Shown: positions 33,728 to 43,410 of the stretch, one piece after another | Layout: the number at the start of each line of letters is the position of its first letter | How positions within the stretch are numbered: position 1 is the first letter of the stretch | Source of the DNA: Prorocentrum cordatum | Taxonomy: Eukaryota; Sar; Dinophyceae; Prorocentrales; Prorocentraceae | Direction of reading: 5' to 3' | Assembly (NCBI GenBank): GCA_963575745.1 | Contig: CAUYUJ010001747.1 | Location: 26,001 to 90,000 of the forward strand | DNA length: 64,000 bases | Position numbers and translations under genes: made by a program | The notes under the pieces: model-generated | What the model was told of the DNA's origin: nothing | Database searches by the model: none | What the model saw: the letters and a program-made list of their open reading frames with translations, nothing else

Positions 33728-36140
33728 ATGATCGCGCCGCGGGAGCTCCTCCCTCTGAGGGGCCCTGCGGCTTCAGGCGCCTCGCCATCCGTGGCGGGCG
33801 TCAGCCGGGCTGTGCGCTCACGCGTTCGTCGTCGCGCAGCCTGCTCGTCCTGGGCCAATGAGATCATCGACACAGTCAAAAATTTGTACTCCCACGGCGA
33901 GGTACAGCAGCATCACTCCGTCTCAGCTGGGCAGCAGCTCGCCCTGGACGCCCGTCTCAGATGATCGAGCCCGCGGCAGCCTTTCGAGTGCTGTGCGGAT
34001 CGGCGCCAGGGTATACTGAGCCCTCGGCAGAACATTCACCCTATCGACGAGGCGCAGTCTCGTTGCCGGCTCCTGGAGCTGACCTTGCTCGTGGCGACGT
34101 CTGTCTTCGAGGACCGGCAGTGCAAATGTGGACAGGGTGGCGAGACTGTCTCTTGCACCCCAACCAGGACCTCTCCGGGGCAGTGCGGCCGTACTCTGAC
34201 CCCAAGCTGATTCGGGACAGCGGCACGTACGCCGAGTTTTTGGTGGACATGGCACGTTCAGGGCTCGTCTCTTTCACGAGCGAGAGGCCATCCACCGTGG
34301 GGGTCTTCTTCGTAAAGAAAGGTCCAGATCGCCTTCGACTCATCCTGGACACTCGACGAGCAAACAAGCTGTTTTTGGATCCTTGCCACACCCAGCTCTC
34401 TACACCATCGAGCTGGTCCTCTCTGTACTTGCCACCCGAGGCGGAGCTGATGGTGTCTCAGACCGACGTCAACAACGCGTTCTATCGCATCCAGCTCCCC
34501 CCCGGCACGAACGACTACTTTATTTTGCCCAGCATCGACGCCAAGTGGATTTCCGAGGCCGCCCCTGATCTGGCCCCTGGTCTCCCCGCGGGCATCCGCA
34601 TCTCCCCTCGCATGGAGGTGCTGCCCATGGGGTTCAACTGGGCGCTGTTCTTCTGCCAGGAGATGGTCCGCAATGCCGCGGAGGACGCTGGCTTCGCTGA
34701 CGGGCAGATGTTCCTGGACCGCCACTCGGCCCCCGACATCGCCACCCAGCCGGGCGCCGCCGTGTACGTCGACGGCGTGGCCGTGGTGGGGGCGGACTTG
34801 CAGGCGGTCGAGGCCGGCGGAGTCGCCGTGGCCAAGCAGCTGGAGGAGCGCGGCCTCCAGGTCAAGGGGGTCGAAGGCCCCTCGGACTCCCAGACCTTCA
34901 CGGGGATGGAGTTCGATCGGACCTCCGGCCGCATCTCGCTCAGCCGCGAGAGGATCTGGAGGCTGCGCGCGGCCCTGCTGTTCGCTGCGGACCAGCGCTA
35001 CCTGACTGGGCGCCAGATGCGGCGCCTGGTCGGCCACTACACGTGGAGCGCGACCCTGCGGCGTGAGCTCCTCAGCGTCTTCAGCAGCGTCTACGCCTGG
35101 GCGGAGAAGGCGGGCGACAAGAGGTGGCGCCTGTGGCCTTCGGCCGAACGGGTGCTCCGCCAGGCCGCCGCCCTCGTGGCCTTCGCCTTCGCGGACCCCA
35201 AGCGCCCGTTCCACGCCACGGTCGTGGCGACCGACGCCTCAGGCGCCGGGCTGGACGACGCCGGCGGCTACGGCGTGGTCACGCAGGAGTGGCCCGTGGA
35301 GAAGGTCCGGCGCTGCTGCGGGCATGCCGAGAAGTGGCGCTACGGGGTGCAGGGGCTCGTCGCGGCCAGGGCGGCCGCGCTGGGCAGCCCCGCCGACCCC
35401 AGCTCGCCCCGCCCGACGGCGCAGAGCGGCGAGAGGACCACAGACTTCGAGAGCATGACGCGGGACGACATCGGGGCCTTCGAGAACTGGAAGCTGGCGT
35501 GCCGGGGCCGATGGGCCCGGGCCGAGGGCATCCTGAGGACCGAGGGCCGAGCATGCATGATCGGCCTCCGTCACGAGCTGAGGTCCACGAGCACGCACGG
35601 AAAACGTATACTTTTTTCCTGTGGACAACATGAGTGTGGTATTGAGTTTGGGTACGGGTAGATCCAGCAGCCATCAGATGAACCGAGCGTGTCGTGAGCT
35701 TCTGTGTCTGTCAGTTGTTGCCAACCTCCAGGTCGTGGTGAGATGGGTCGCCTCTGAGTTGAATCCATCCGACCACGCGCCCCGACTCCCGGGCTCAGCC
35801 ATCTCGCTGGGCTGGGGTGGGCCTCGCGCGGCGGGGGGCGATGCTGCGCCGTCCGAGGCCGTGCTCGCCAGCCGCTTCGATGCCGAGCTGGAGAGCGCGG
35901 CCCGCAGCCTTGGGCCCGCCCTTGGCGGGGACGCCTGCGGCCGCCCCCTCGCCGGCCTGGGGGGCCAGCTCGCTGCTGAGGAGGCCAGGCTCGGCACCGC
36001 CGCCGCGGAGGCCGGTGAGCTCAGCGACAGCTCCTCCAGCTCGGGGGAGAGCTGGCCAGCCGGCCCCAGCGGCAGCGACGGCCAGGCGCCGCCGCGCACG
36101 GGGCGGGCCGACTGCGGCGCGATCGACTCGAGCAGCATCA
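33728..36140 (+). CDS. RT-RNase H polyprotein of the YR retroelement (two frame changes)
   Basis: The N-terminal frame (33728-33964, WANEIIDTVKNLYSHG) hands over near 33960 to the frame of 33961-35661. RT motifs: VGVFFVKKGPDRLRLILDTR, then SQTDVNNAFYRIQLP (motif A Asp), EVLPMGFNWALFFCQE (motif B) and VYVDGVAVVG, where motif C has Gly (34774-34776) in place of the second Asp. RNase H begins at VVATDASGAG and, after one extra base in a T6 run at 35612-35617, continues in frame as VDNMSVVLSLGTGRSSSHQM to the final ASELNPSD. A Ser/Gly/Ala-rich linker then leads to the recombinase. Whether the T-run shift is a mutation or programmed is unknown. Confidence 0.78.
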
Positions 36141-37220
36141 CACGATCTGCGAGCCCGCCGCGGACAGCAGCGACGGCAGCACCAGGCGCGGGAGATCGCC
36201 GAGGCCCGGCGCCACGGCTTCACCAGCCTCCAGATGGCCAAGATAGGGCCTCGCTCCCGCGCTCAGTACCAGAAGTTTCACCAGGCCTTCCTGGAGTGGA
36301 GCAGCCAGGAGGGTCAGCCCCGGGACACCGACCTCCAGATCGACTGGGCCCTCAGCAGGTACATGGACTACCTGTACTACGAGGGCTTCAACGCGGACGC
36401 GGGCGAGAAGGTGCTGGCGGCTGTGGCCTTCCACGGCCCAGTGGAGGGCCTGGAGCTTCCAGGAGCTCGCCGGGCGCTGGCGGGGTTCCGGCGCCGGGCG
36501 AGCGCGAGGACCCGCAGCCCCCTGCCGCTGGCGGGCGTGATGGCCATCGTGGGGGCAGCAGCGGCCGACGGCCAGCTCCCCTTTGCCCTGGGGCTGGTGC
36601 TGGCGTGGGAGGCCTACCTCAGGCTGCCGTCCGACCTCGTGAGCATGGTGGGCGCCTCTCTGGTCAGGCCAGCCGCCCGGAGCCCCCAGGCGCGCTGGGG
36701 CCTGCTCCTGTTTCCTCAGGAGGGGGAGGCGCGCAGCAAGATGGGGCACTACGACGAGGGCATCATGCTGGACGGCCAGTTCGGATCCACGCTAGCGCCT
36801 TTCCTGCGCCGGCTGAAGGCCCAGACCGCCGACGCCAGCCCGCTGTGGTCCTTCTCGAGCGCCACCTTCAGACGCCTGTTCAACGAGTACGCCGCGAAGG
36901 TCAGCCTCGGAGGCAAGAACCCCTACCAGGTCAGGCACGGGGGAGCCTCTCTGGACGCCCTAGAGTGCCGGCGCAGCCTGAAGGAAATCCAGGAGCGGCT
37001 CCGCCACCTGTGCGAGTCCAGCACCCGTCGGTGCAAGAAGGGGACCAGGTACCTGGCCGAGGTCAACAACCTCGACAGCCGGGCCCGGTCCTACGGCGAG
37101 CAGGTCCTCAGGCAGCTCGACGGGGTGCTGAGCGGGCGGGTCCGCCTCCCGCCGCCGCCGGCCCTCGCCGACGCCGCGGGCTGCGGACGGGCGCCGCGAT
37201 GCGCCAAGGCGACGCCCTAG
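36141..37220 (+). CDS. Tyrosine recombinase of the YR retroelement, catalytic residues altered
   Basis: It would integrate the circular element DNA. The frame opens at 35817, but family-like sequence starts near 36141 (DLRARRGQQRRQHQAREIAE), followed by a SAM-like N-domain (IGPRSRAQYQKFHQAFLEW). The catalytic domain shows YLRLPSDLVSM (first Arg at 36621-36623), NPYQVRHGGASLDA (box II: second Arg at 36933, with Tyr at the usual first His) and SSTRRCKKGTRYL, where Cys (37032-37034) sits at the expected nucleophile Tyr of the RRY-x-K motif. The Tyr seven codons later (37053-37055) could in principle serve. TAG stop at 37218-37220. Confidence 0.8.
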   Translation, partial: HDLRARRGQQRRQHQAREIAEARRHGFTSLQMAKIGPRSRAQYQKFHQAFLEWSSQEGQPRDTDLQIDWALSRYMDYLYYEGFNADAGEKVLAAVAFHGPVEGLELPGARRALAGFRRRASARTRSPLPLAGVMAIVGAAAADGQLPFALGLVLAWEAYLRLPSDLVSMVGASLVRPAARSPQARWGLLLFPQEGEARSKMGHYDEGIMLDGQFGSTLAPFLRRLKAQTADASPLWSFSSATFRRLFNEYAAKVSLGGKNPYQVRHGGASLDALECRRSLKEIQERLRHLCESSTRRCKKGTRYLAEVNNLDSRARSYGEQVLRQLDGVLSGRVRLPPPPALADAAGCGRAPRCAKATP

Positions 37221-38056
37221 AGGCGGTGGAGCGGGCCTCGGACACCAAGGTGATCCGCCACCTCCGTCAGGGGCTCGCCTGGGCCAGCAGGCGAGGCCGG
37301 CGCCGTGGGCAGGTGTTCCTTGACTTGTTCAGCGGTGCCGGCGGCGTCGCCAAGGCCCTCGAGCGCCGCGGCGACGACGGTTGCCTCCAGATCGACATGG
37401 AGGCCGACGTAGCTTTCGACCTCACCCGCCGCTCGGCCCAGCAGCTCATCTTGGGCTGGATGGCCGGCAGGCGCGTGCGAGGGCTCTGGATCGTTTTTCC
37501 ATGCGCGACCTGGTCTGCAGCCTCACGGCACACGTACCGTCGCCCCGGAGAACTCCGTGGCCGAGCGAATTTGACAGCAGAGCAAGAGCACAAAGTGAGC
37601 CTTGGTAATAAGACCCTTGCCGCCACTGTCCGTTTCATCAGAGCTGCAATCATGAGACAGATCCCAGCTGTGATCGAGAATCCTCTCACAAGCATGGCCT
37701 GGCAAGTTCCCGACATGAAGAGGCTAATGGCGCACCGCAGTTGTAAGATAGCAGTTGTAGACCAGTGCATGTTGAACACCCCCTGGAAGAAGCCCACAAA
37801 ACTTGCAGGCTGGAATGTTGCTGAACCGCCCGCCCCGCTCGTCCAAAGGTGTCGTGGGAAGTCTCTGTGCTGCAAGACCCTCCGGCCTCGCCTCGCCCTC
37901 GAAGGTAGCCGGCGGACCGCCTTGGCTCGGGCCTATCCGCGGGGGCTGGCGGAAGCAGGGGCTCGATGGCTGGTCACTTCAGCCGATAGTATCGAGCACG
38001 CACACGTAGGGAGGTTGTTGATTGAATTATCTCGTGCTCTGAGCTGCAGTTGCTAA
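37199..38056 (+). CDS. C5-methyltransferase-like protein of the YR retroelement
   Basis: The ATG at 37199 overlaps the recombinase stop by 22 bases in another frame, giving 285 residues. Motif I, the SAM-binding loop, is FLDLFSGAGGVAKAL at residues 40-54. FPCATWSAA at about residue 100 occupies the place of the catalytic Pro-Cys motif IV (Pro101-Cys102). AVIENPLTSMAW near residue 158 (Glu160-Asn161-Pro162) resembles motif VI (ENV). The spacing fits a shortened Dcm-like fold, but no clear target-recognition domain or motif X is seen. DIRS-group elements are known to carry an adenine-type methyltransferase; a Pro-Cys/ENP protein on a split-repeat element is less usual. Activity and substrate are unknown. 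Confidence 0.7.
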   Translation: MRQGDALEAVERASDTKVIRHLRQGLAWASRRGRRRGQVFLDLFSGAGGVAKALERRGDDGCLQIDMEADVAFDLTRRSAQQLILGWMAGRRVRGLWIVFPCATWSAASRHTYRRPGELRGRANLTAEQEHKVSLGNKTLAATVRFIRAAIMRQIPAVIENPLTSMAWQVPDMKRLMAHRSCKIAVVDQCMLNTPWKKPTKLAGWNVAEPPAPLVQRCRGKSLCCKTLRPRLALEGSRRTALARAYPRGLAEAGARWLVTSADSIEHAHVGRLLIELSRALSCSC

Positions 38057-38119
38057 TTTAACCCTTGCTTTGTAAGAATGTGAGTGATTGCGGCACGGCC
38101 AGTAACATGAATGGGCTGT

Positions 38120-38224
38120 GGGGGGCTTTCCCCGAATAATCCTTCTGCCGACTCGGGCCCCAGAGACGGCTCGGTCGCAAGTCTCGTGACAGCATAGGTT
38201 CTCCTGGTTGCGAAAACAGTGCGC
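38120..38224 (+). repeat. Retroelement split direct repeat B1
   Basis: Starts GGGGGGCTTTCCCCGAATAA and ends AAAACAGTGCGC. 104 of 105 bases match B2 at 38357-38461. Confidence 0.93.
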
Positions 38225-38225
38225 G

Positions 38226-38316
38226 TTGGCGGTTTGTAATTAAACACGTTGTGCAGAAGTCAGCAAGCCGACAGGGGGCGGACGTGGGTCCGTCACCGTT
38301 TCTGCTCAAGTTTTTA
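38226..38316 (+). repeat. Retroelement split direct repeat A2
   Basis: Near-identical to A1; one base (38225) separates it from B1. The 40-bp spacer 38317-38356 between A2 and B2 is CTCCTCC-rich. Confidence 0.93.
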
Positions 38317-38356
38317 CCACCTCCTCCTCTCCTCCTCTTTCTTGCGCTCTCACGGC

Positions 38357-38457
38357 GGGGGGCTTTCCCCGAATAATCCTTCTGCCGACTCGGGCCCCAG
38401 AGACGGCTCGGTCGCAAGTCTCGTGACAGCATAGGTTCTCCTGGTTGCAAAAACAGT

Positions 38458-38461
<4 letters not shown>
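38357..38461 (+). repeat. Retroelement split direct repeat B2 (right end)
   Basis: Right terminus of the element; the TA microsatellite starts at 38462. Confidence 0.92.
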
Positions 38462-38509
<48 letters not shown>

Positions 38510-39090
38510 CTAATGGCCTTCGGCCCCTTCCGCCACCGTCCCTGGGTTGGGGGCATGGAGCCTGTTGGATTTTCGTTGGGATCTCGTGGGAAGCCTCTTG
38601 GGGGCCTCTCGGAGGCAGTTTGGAGGCCTCTTGGGGGCCTCCTTGGCATCTTTTGGGCCTTTGGGGGCCTCCCGGGTGCCTCTTGGGGTCTCATGGGGGC
38701 CTCTTGGGGCGGACGGCTCGGATTTTCGGTTAGTGTTTTCTCTCGTGGGTCTCCTGGGCCCCTTGTGAGGCCGTCTGGGGCCTCTTGGGCCGTCTTGGGG
38801 CCCTCGTGAACGCCCCTCAGGCCGTTGTGGGGTGTTCTTAGGGGCCTCTTGGACTGTCTTGCAGCGTCGGAACGCCGAAAAGGCGAGAACTCCCAAATCC
38901 ATCTACCAATCATTGGCACATCTGGATTTTTGCCTGTTAGTGCCCTCTTGGGAGACTTCTTGGAGGCCTCTTGGGGCGCCTTGGGGGCACTTGGGCTATC
39001 TTTCGGCGACTCGGGGCCCTCTTGGACTGTCTTGCCGTTTGGCCCGTCTTTGGGCCTTCTTGGGCCGAACAGTTCACGCGATAACATTTC
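38462..39090 (+). repeat. TA tract and CCTCTTGGGG-type unit with both conserved cores
   Basis: 38462-38502 is (TA)n. Then CCTCTTGGGGGCC repeats contain core 1 near 38708-38745 (CGGCTCGGATTTTCGGTTAG) and core 2 at 38851-38930 (GCAGCGTCGGAACGCCGAAA then AGGCGAGAACTCCC). Same order and spacing as at 28.6-28.8 kb. Confidence 0.85.
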
Positions 39091-39186
39091 CCAGAGTCCA
39101 GGGGTCACGCGACATGATGTTTCATATTTTTTGTCATTCCGTATGATGTATCACTGTTTCACCGAGTCACTGTCCGATGAAGCTCC

Positions 39187-39610
39187 GGCCTTTCCGTGCG
39201 TTTGCGCACTATGGATCCGTCACGCCGGACGGATGTTTGGCTGCCGCTCCGCTCCAGGGAGGCACGCGACAAGCCCCAAATGGGACTTTGGACATGTCGG
39301 ATTGGGGCCCTTAGAGACTCCTCAGTACTGAGGACTGGGTCTCCAGGGATGAGGCAAACGAGTTCACATGAGTCTGTCCTCGCCGTCGCCCGCCGCCGCC
39401 GCTACCATCGTCTGAGATGGACGTTGGCTCCGCAGCCTTGTGGGGCTATAACTAGGTGGACAAGGGGCGCGCTCTCGGTCGACCGGCCCCCTCCCTACAC
39501 ATACTTAGTTGTGCGTTTTTGCTTGTCCGTTTCCTTTCAGCCTACTGAGGAGATAGACCTCTGAGCGATAGTAGAACAAGACACCCAGCCAATCACAATG
39601 CCGGAACATT
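39187..39610 (+). repeat. Dispersed repeat copy 1 (partner 46440-47170)
   Basis: Shares with 46.4-47.2 kb the blocks GTCGCCCGCCGCC, AAGGGGCGCG...CCCCTCCCTACACAT...GTTGTGCG, and a 3' block GAGGAGATAGACCTC...GTAGAACAAGAC...CACAATG. The partner is interrupted by a CCTCTTGGGG insert between the blocks. Confidence 0.7.
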
Positions 39611-40735
39611 TAATTCTATTTGGTTGCCAGCCGGAGTTCTGATTCATGATAGCGACTTGGCAAAGCAGTTGCGACAGGGTTTTCTTTTCATGTTTTCAAT
39701 TGACGCGTTTCTGATTCGTCGCCAAGCGCAAACCTTCAAAGTTACATTGCGTCGGGTAGGGTTGATCTTGCCAATCCCAGCCCCCTCTGTGGACTTGTGG
39801 CGGGAGATGCGAACCTTTTAGGGATGGGTGTGGATCGGGACTTTCTCGCGTGCGTTGAGCCGACAATGGGTTCATGCATTTCCTTATGAAAACGACGGTC
39901 GCGCGACTTAGCAGTCGCTCGACCGTCCCAGCAGTTTATGGGAACTGTCAGCTTAACCTGAAGTTGCAATGATATCCGGCCGAATGTGACAGACAGATGG
40001 GCGTGGCGGCGTGCCATGGGGCGGTTTAACCGTTCCCCAGGTATTCCGCCGACCACCGACTCAGACAGCGGGACACATCGGGATCTCTCCATCCACGGTC
40101 GACATGTAGAGCCTTTGTGAGCTTGAGATGCCAGCGCAGCCAAGGGATCCCACGGGGGAAACGCCGTTTCCGAAACGACCGAAAGGGGCGGCTGGAAGGT
40201 AGTATCTGGCTCGGGTCACGAATTCAGATTTCCGGTTTATCCAGACGTTCAGCATCGGTGTCTCATTGTCCCATCACCCGTGAAACCGGCGGAGTGGACG
40301 ACGAACCTTCTGATTTGACGGAGTCTCGGCATCAAGAGAAGAAACGACGGAACGTCAGAAAGGGGTGGGCCGACTTGAACAGCATGACACCCCCGCCGAC
40401 GTTGCCCATCCCGGTGAGGCGCGTGAAGCTCGGGTCGCCCATGTCAGGTCGCATTATTTCGAGGATCAGCCGAGGCTCTAGCATAATTTCGGTAAAAAGG
40501 TTTCTTCCAGTAGATTTTTGACCCTGGTGAGTTGCTGGCCCTGGGCCCCGAGCTGCCCAGTAACGGCGGAGAGGAGCTGCCCGCGTAAGGCAGGGGGGCG
40601 AGAGGTCCATGTCGCGGGCCCGCATGCGGGGCGCTTTCTGACAGTTGCAAACGTCGTTGCGCCAGCTGGCTTCGTCCGGAGCGCGTCGAGGTGCAAGAGC
40701 ACAGCAGCTGCATAGGTAGAAATTCCTCAACGATC
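39611..40735. other. Anonymous sequence
   Basis: No array-type repeat. Minus-strand frames at 40332-40730 are open (LRGQLLSAVTGQLGAQGQQL is helix-like) but unidentified. Could be part of an old element together with the next feature. Confidence 0.3.
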
Positions 40736-40739
40736 AGGT

Positions 40740-41355
40740 GGTTTCTCAGATGGAGATGGAAGTGGAGGGCGAAAGACGGAACGGCTACTACGGATGCAGC
40801 AGGGAACAGAGGACATTGAGCGCTTGACGTTTACTGTGGAACAGGCGCACCAGAGCCAGCAGACATATTCAGGGGCAGTTGAGCTGCCTCTGCCGGGCGC
40901 CGAGCGTGAACCGAGAACTATTGAGGAAGCAGTTGCGTTGACAATCGTGGAGGAGGAACAGAGCGCGGCAGAAAGGGTGACTGATATGGAAGAGCAGATG
41001 CAACAGCAGCTGCGCGCCGCCAGGAGGCGGCGTCAATCGCCGCCGAGCAGAAGCTGGCTGGAGCCCTTCAAGAAAGGGCGGTTCAGGCTGTGCTTATCAC
41101 GCAGCAGGATAGGGGGCGTTCATATGCCGTCGCCCAGCAGGCAGCGCTCAGCGCTCAGGGGGCAACCCGCCCGTGGGGGGGCGAGGACTATCAGGGGAGA
41201 TGCGATCAGGCAGAAAAGTGCACGCGCGAGATTAAACCTTCGCCAAAACGGATTGGCCCAGGGGCGCGCGGGGCTGCAGTTGGCGCCGACCGCGTTGCCG
41301 GCTATGCCTGCAAAGCGCCGCGGCGTTCAGGCATGCCGCCCCAGAATGTCTAGCG
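40740..41355 (+). pseudogene. Possible decayed coiled-coil (gag-like) ORF
   Basis: The frame of 40794-41375 reads EDIERLTFTVEQAHQSQQTY and EEAVALTIVEEEQSAAERVT, then QMQQQLRAARRRR, a charged helix-rich protein. After about 41040 plausible sequence continues in another frame (AVQAVLITQQDRG; AVAQQAALSAQGATR) to a stop at 41353. It resembles gag or ORF1 coiled coils of retroelements in character only; no domain is recognised and no pol lies in order behind it. Confidence 0.3.
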
Positions 41356-42735
41356 CCCTGGTGGGCCAACGCTAGGGCTGAGCTTTCAGTGCCGTCCAAG
41401 GAGTGCGCGGGCCCCGTCGCCGGGTGACCCTGCGCCTGTTCCGACTCAGTAGGTCGGCGGCGGGCGCGGGGTTACCTCGGGGCGAGTGGGGCGTGTTCGG
41501 ACATTTCAAGTGCCCGGGGGGGGGCGGCGCCTCTGCGTCAGAAGCGTTGCCTTCTTTGTTGCCGAAGCAGGGGAAAAGCGTTCAATGCGGCAGTCTGCGC
41601 TGCAAGATCCACGCGGGCCCAGGCGCCGAGCGATGCGCGAGTTATTTCCAGAGGGCAAACGCCGAGGCAGCGGCAGCGAATAATCGCTTGGATGAAGAGG
41701 AAAGCCAGAGGTTGCCTCGCCGGTGGGTTACTGGCTCGCACAACCTCGTTGCCGGTTCAACCGCCAGCGGCCTGGCCGGCCGAGACGCAGTCAGCCTGCG
41801 TTGGCAATCTGTTCTCGATGATCGGTGCCGCCAAGAAGAAGTCCGCCGAACGCTCGCGCTGGATTGGGCTCTCGGGCAAGGTCGGCGCGTGGAGCCGCGG
41901 CAGGGGGCCCCCGCTGGTGCCGACTGACCACGTGGAGTCTACCGCGTGCTGCCCCTGGCTGGCGTCGTTGAAGCGCTTCGGATGGGGCCGCGGCGTGTCC
42001 GGATTGCCGCTCGCGGGGCATTCGATGCGGCTGCTGCCCGCGAGTGCAGATGCCGCCCGCTCCTGCCTGCCGATCGAGAAGCTGCTCTCGAGCGGAATCG
42101 CGTCGAACGATCTCAGAACGTTCTTGGAACAGCTCGCGGGACAATCGCGCGCAAGCGGAGCGCCTCGACGGCGTTCATCCCGAAGGGCTGTGCCGCGAGA
42201 GTGCCCGTCGGCGCGCGCTGCCTCCTGCGCCGCGCGCCAGTCGGCCTCGACGGCGACGCGGGCGAGGAGGGCTTGCGGCCGAAGCATGGCGCCCCATAGT
42301 GCCTCCACGCGCGGTTCTTGCCCATCCCGAGCGCGAGGGGGCGCGCCGCCGCCCCTCCTGCCGTGGCCAGGGCCGTGTACTAGTGCCACTCAGAGTTTCA
42401 CTTTCGCGAGACCTCCTCGTCGTGGCGAGCGAGGGTCGCCGCCGTGAAAGAGGCGCGGACGAGTGCCAACTTGCTGGGCACTTGGGATCGCTGGCGACCC
42501 AGCCCCTACACGCGCGCGCAGGCGCCGAGGCGCGCCTGTGCGGGCCGAGAACATTTGCCGTTCTGATTGTGAGCCGCGGAGCGGTTTGCCCCAGCTTCAG
42601 AAGACAAGAGCGTGATCGACGATTGCAATCATCAGCACCACCACAATCGCTATTTCCCACATGCTTAGTGGGATTATGATTTTCTTCCCTGCCTCGTCGC
42701 ACCCGCGGCTCTCACACCCCGCCTTCCTCCTCCCT
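41356..42735. other. Anonymous GC-rich region with overlapping open frames
   Basis: Open frames on both strands (41692-42447 plus; 41757-42389 minus) show Arg/Ala-rich composition and no motifs. GC content alone explains them. No tandem repeat. Confidence 0.3.
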
Positions 42736-42739
42736 CTCC

Positions 42740-42925
42740 TTCCACGCATCACGTCACAGCGCAGCGCAGCGCAGCGCAGCGCAGCACAGCGCAGCACAGC
42801 ACAGCACAGCACCCAATACACATAGACACACACACACAACTCACACAACGCACACACATCACAACACACAGCGCACGCACACAAGCAGCGCAACACAGCA
42901 CAACACAGCACAGCACAGCGCTGGC
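42740..42925. repeat. (GCGCA/GCACA)n and (CA)n microsatellite
   Basis: GCGCAGCGCAGC grades into GCACAGCACA and CACACA. Cys/Ala ORFs are repeat translations. Confidence 0.9.
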
Positions 42926-43410
42926 GTGGCAGTTTCTTGACACCAGAAGGGGTTGCACAGGGGGGGGTCTCTCACCGCGGCCGCTATCCAAGACAATGTC
43001 GAAAACGGCTCGCAGGCGCGGCAATTTCTCGACACCAGACGGGGTGCGCAGGGGGTGGTCTCTTATCGCGGCCGCTATCCACGACAATCTCGAAGGGCTA
43101 CGCAGGCGCAGGGATATCCCGACACCGGAGGGGGTGCGCAGGGGGTGGTCTCTCACCGCGGCGGCTATCCACGACAATGTCGAAACGCCTAGCAGGTGCG
43201 GCAATTTCTCGACGCCAAGGGAGTTGCGCAGGGGGTGGTCTCTCACCGCGGCCGCTATCCACGACAATGTCCAGAAGCTAGCAGGCGCGGCCGAAACCAG
43301 AGGGGGTGCGCAGGGGGTGGTCTCTCACCGCGGCCGCTATCCACGACGCTGTCGAAAAGGCTAGCAGGCGCGGCCATTTCTCGACGCCAGAGGAGTTTGG
43401 TTCGTCTGGC
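42926..43410. repeat. 90-bp tandem satellite, about 5.5 copies
   Basis: GTGCGCAGGGGGTGGTCTCT recurs at 43046, 43136 and 43226 (90-bp steps) and at 43308 after an 8-bp shorter unit. Each unit also has ACCGCGGCCGCTATCCACGA and CAATTTCTCGACACCAGA. Distinct from the 77-bp satellite. Confidence 0.93.

Larger units (their letters stand above)
31970..38461 (+). mobile_element. Ngaro-type tyrosine-recombinase retrotransposon with methyltransferase ORF
   Basis: The element is bounded by split direct repeats in the order A1 (31970-32060), ORFs, B1 (38120-38224), A2 (38226-38316), B2 (38357-38461). This layout is diagnostic of Ngaro/PAT-type YR retroelements, which integrate through a circular intermediate and leave no target-site duplication. 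Internal genes on the plus strand: a small membrane-type ORF, gag-like ORF1, RT-RNase H, tyrosine recombinase, and a C5-methyltransferase-like ORF overlapping the recombinase stop. The A copies differ at 3 of 91 bases and the B copies at 1 of 105, so the insertion is young. Left flank is an 8-bp satellite, right flank a TA microsatellite. Confidence 0.88.

Noticed and set aside
41757-42389. 210-codon minus-strand ORF as a candidate gene
   Set aside because: Ala/Arg/Gly composition, equally open on the opposite strand, no motif; best explained by GC content.
42926-43410. Possible CRISPR array (90-bp regular repeats)
   Set aside because: The whole 90-bp unit is repeated, with no unique spacers and no cas genes, in a eukaryotic context. 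It is a plain satellite.
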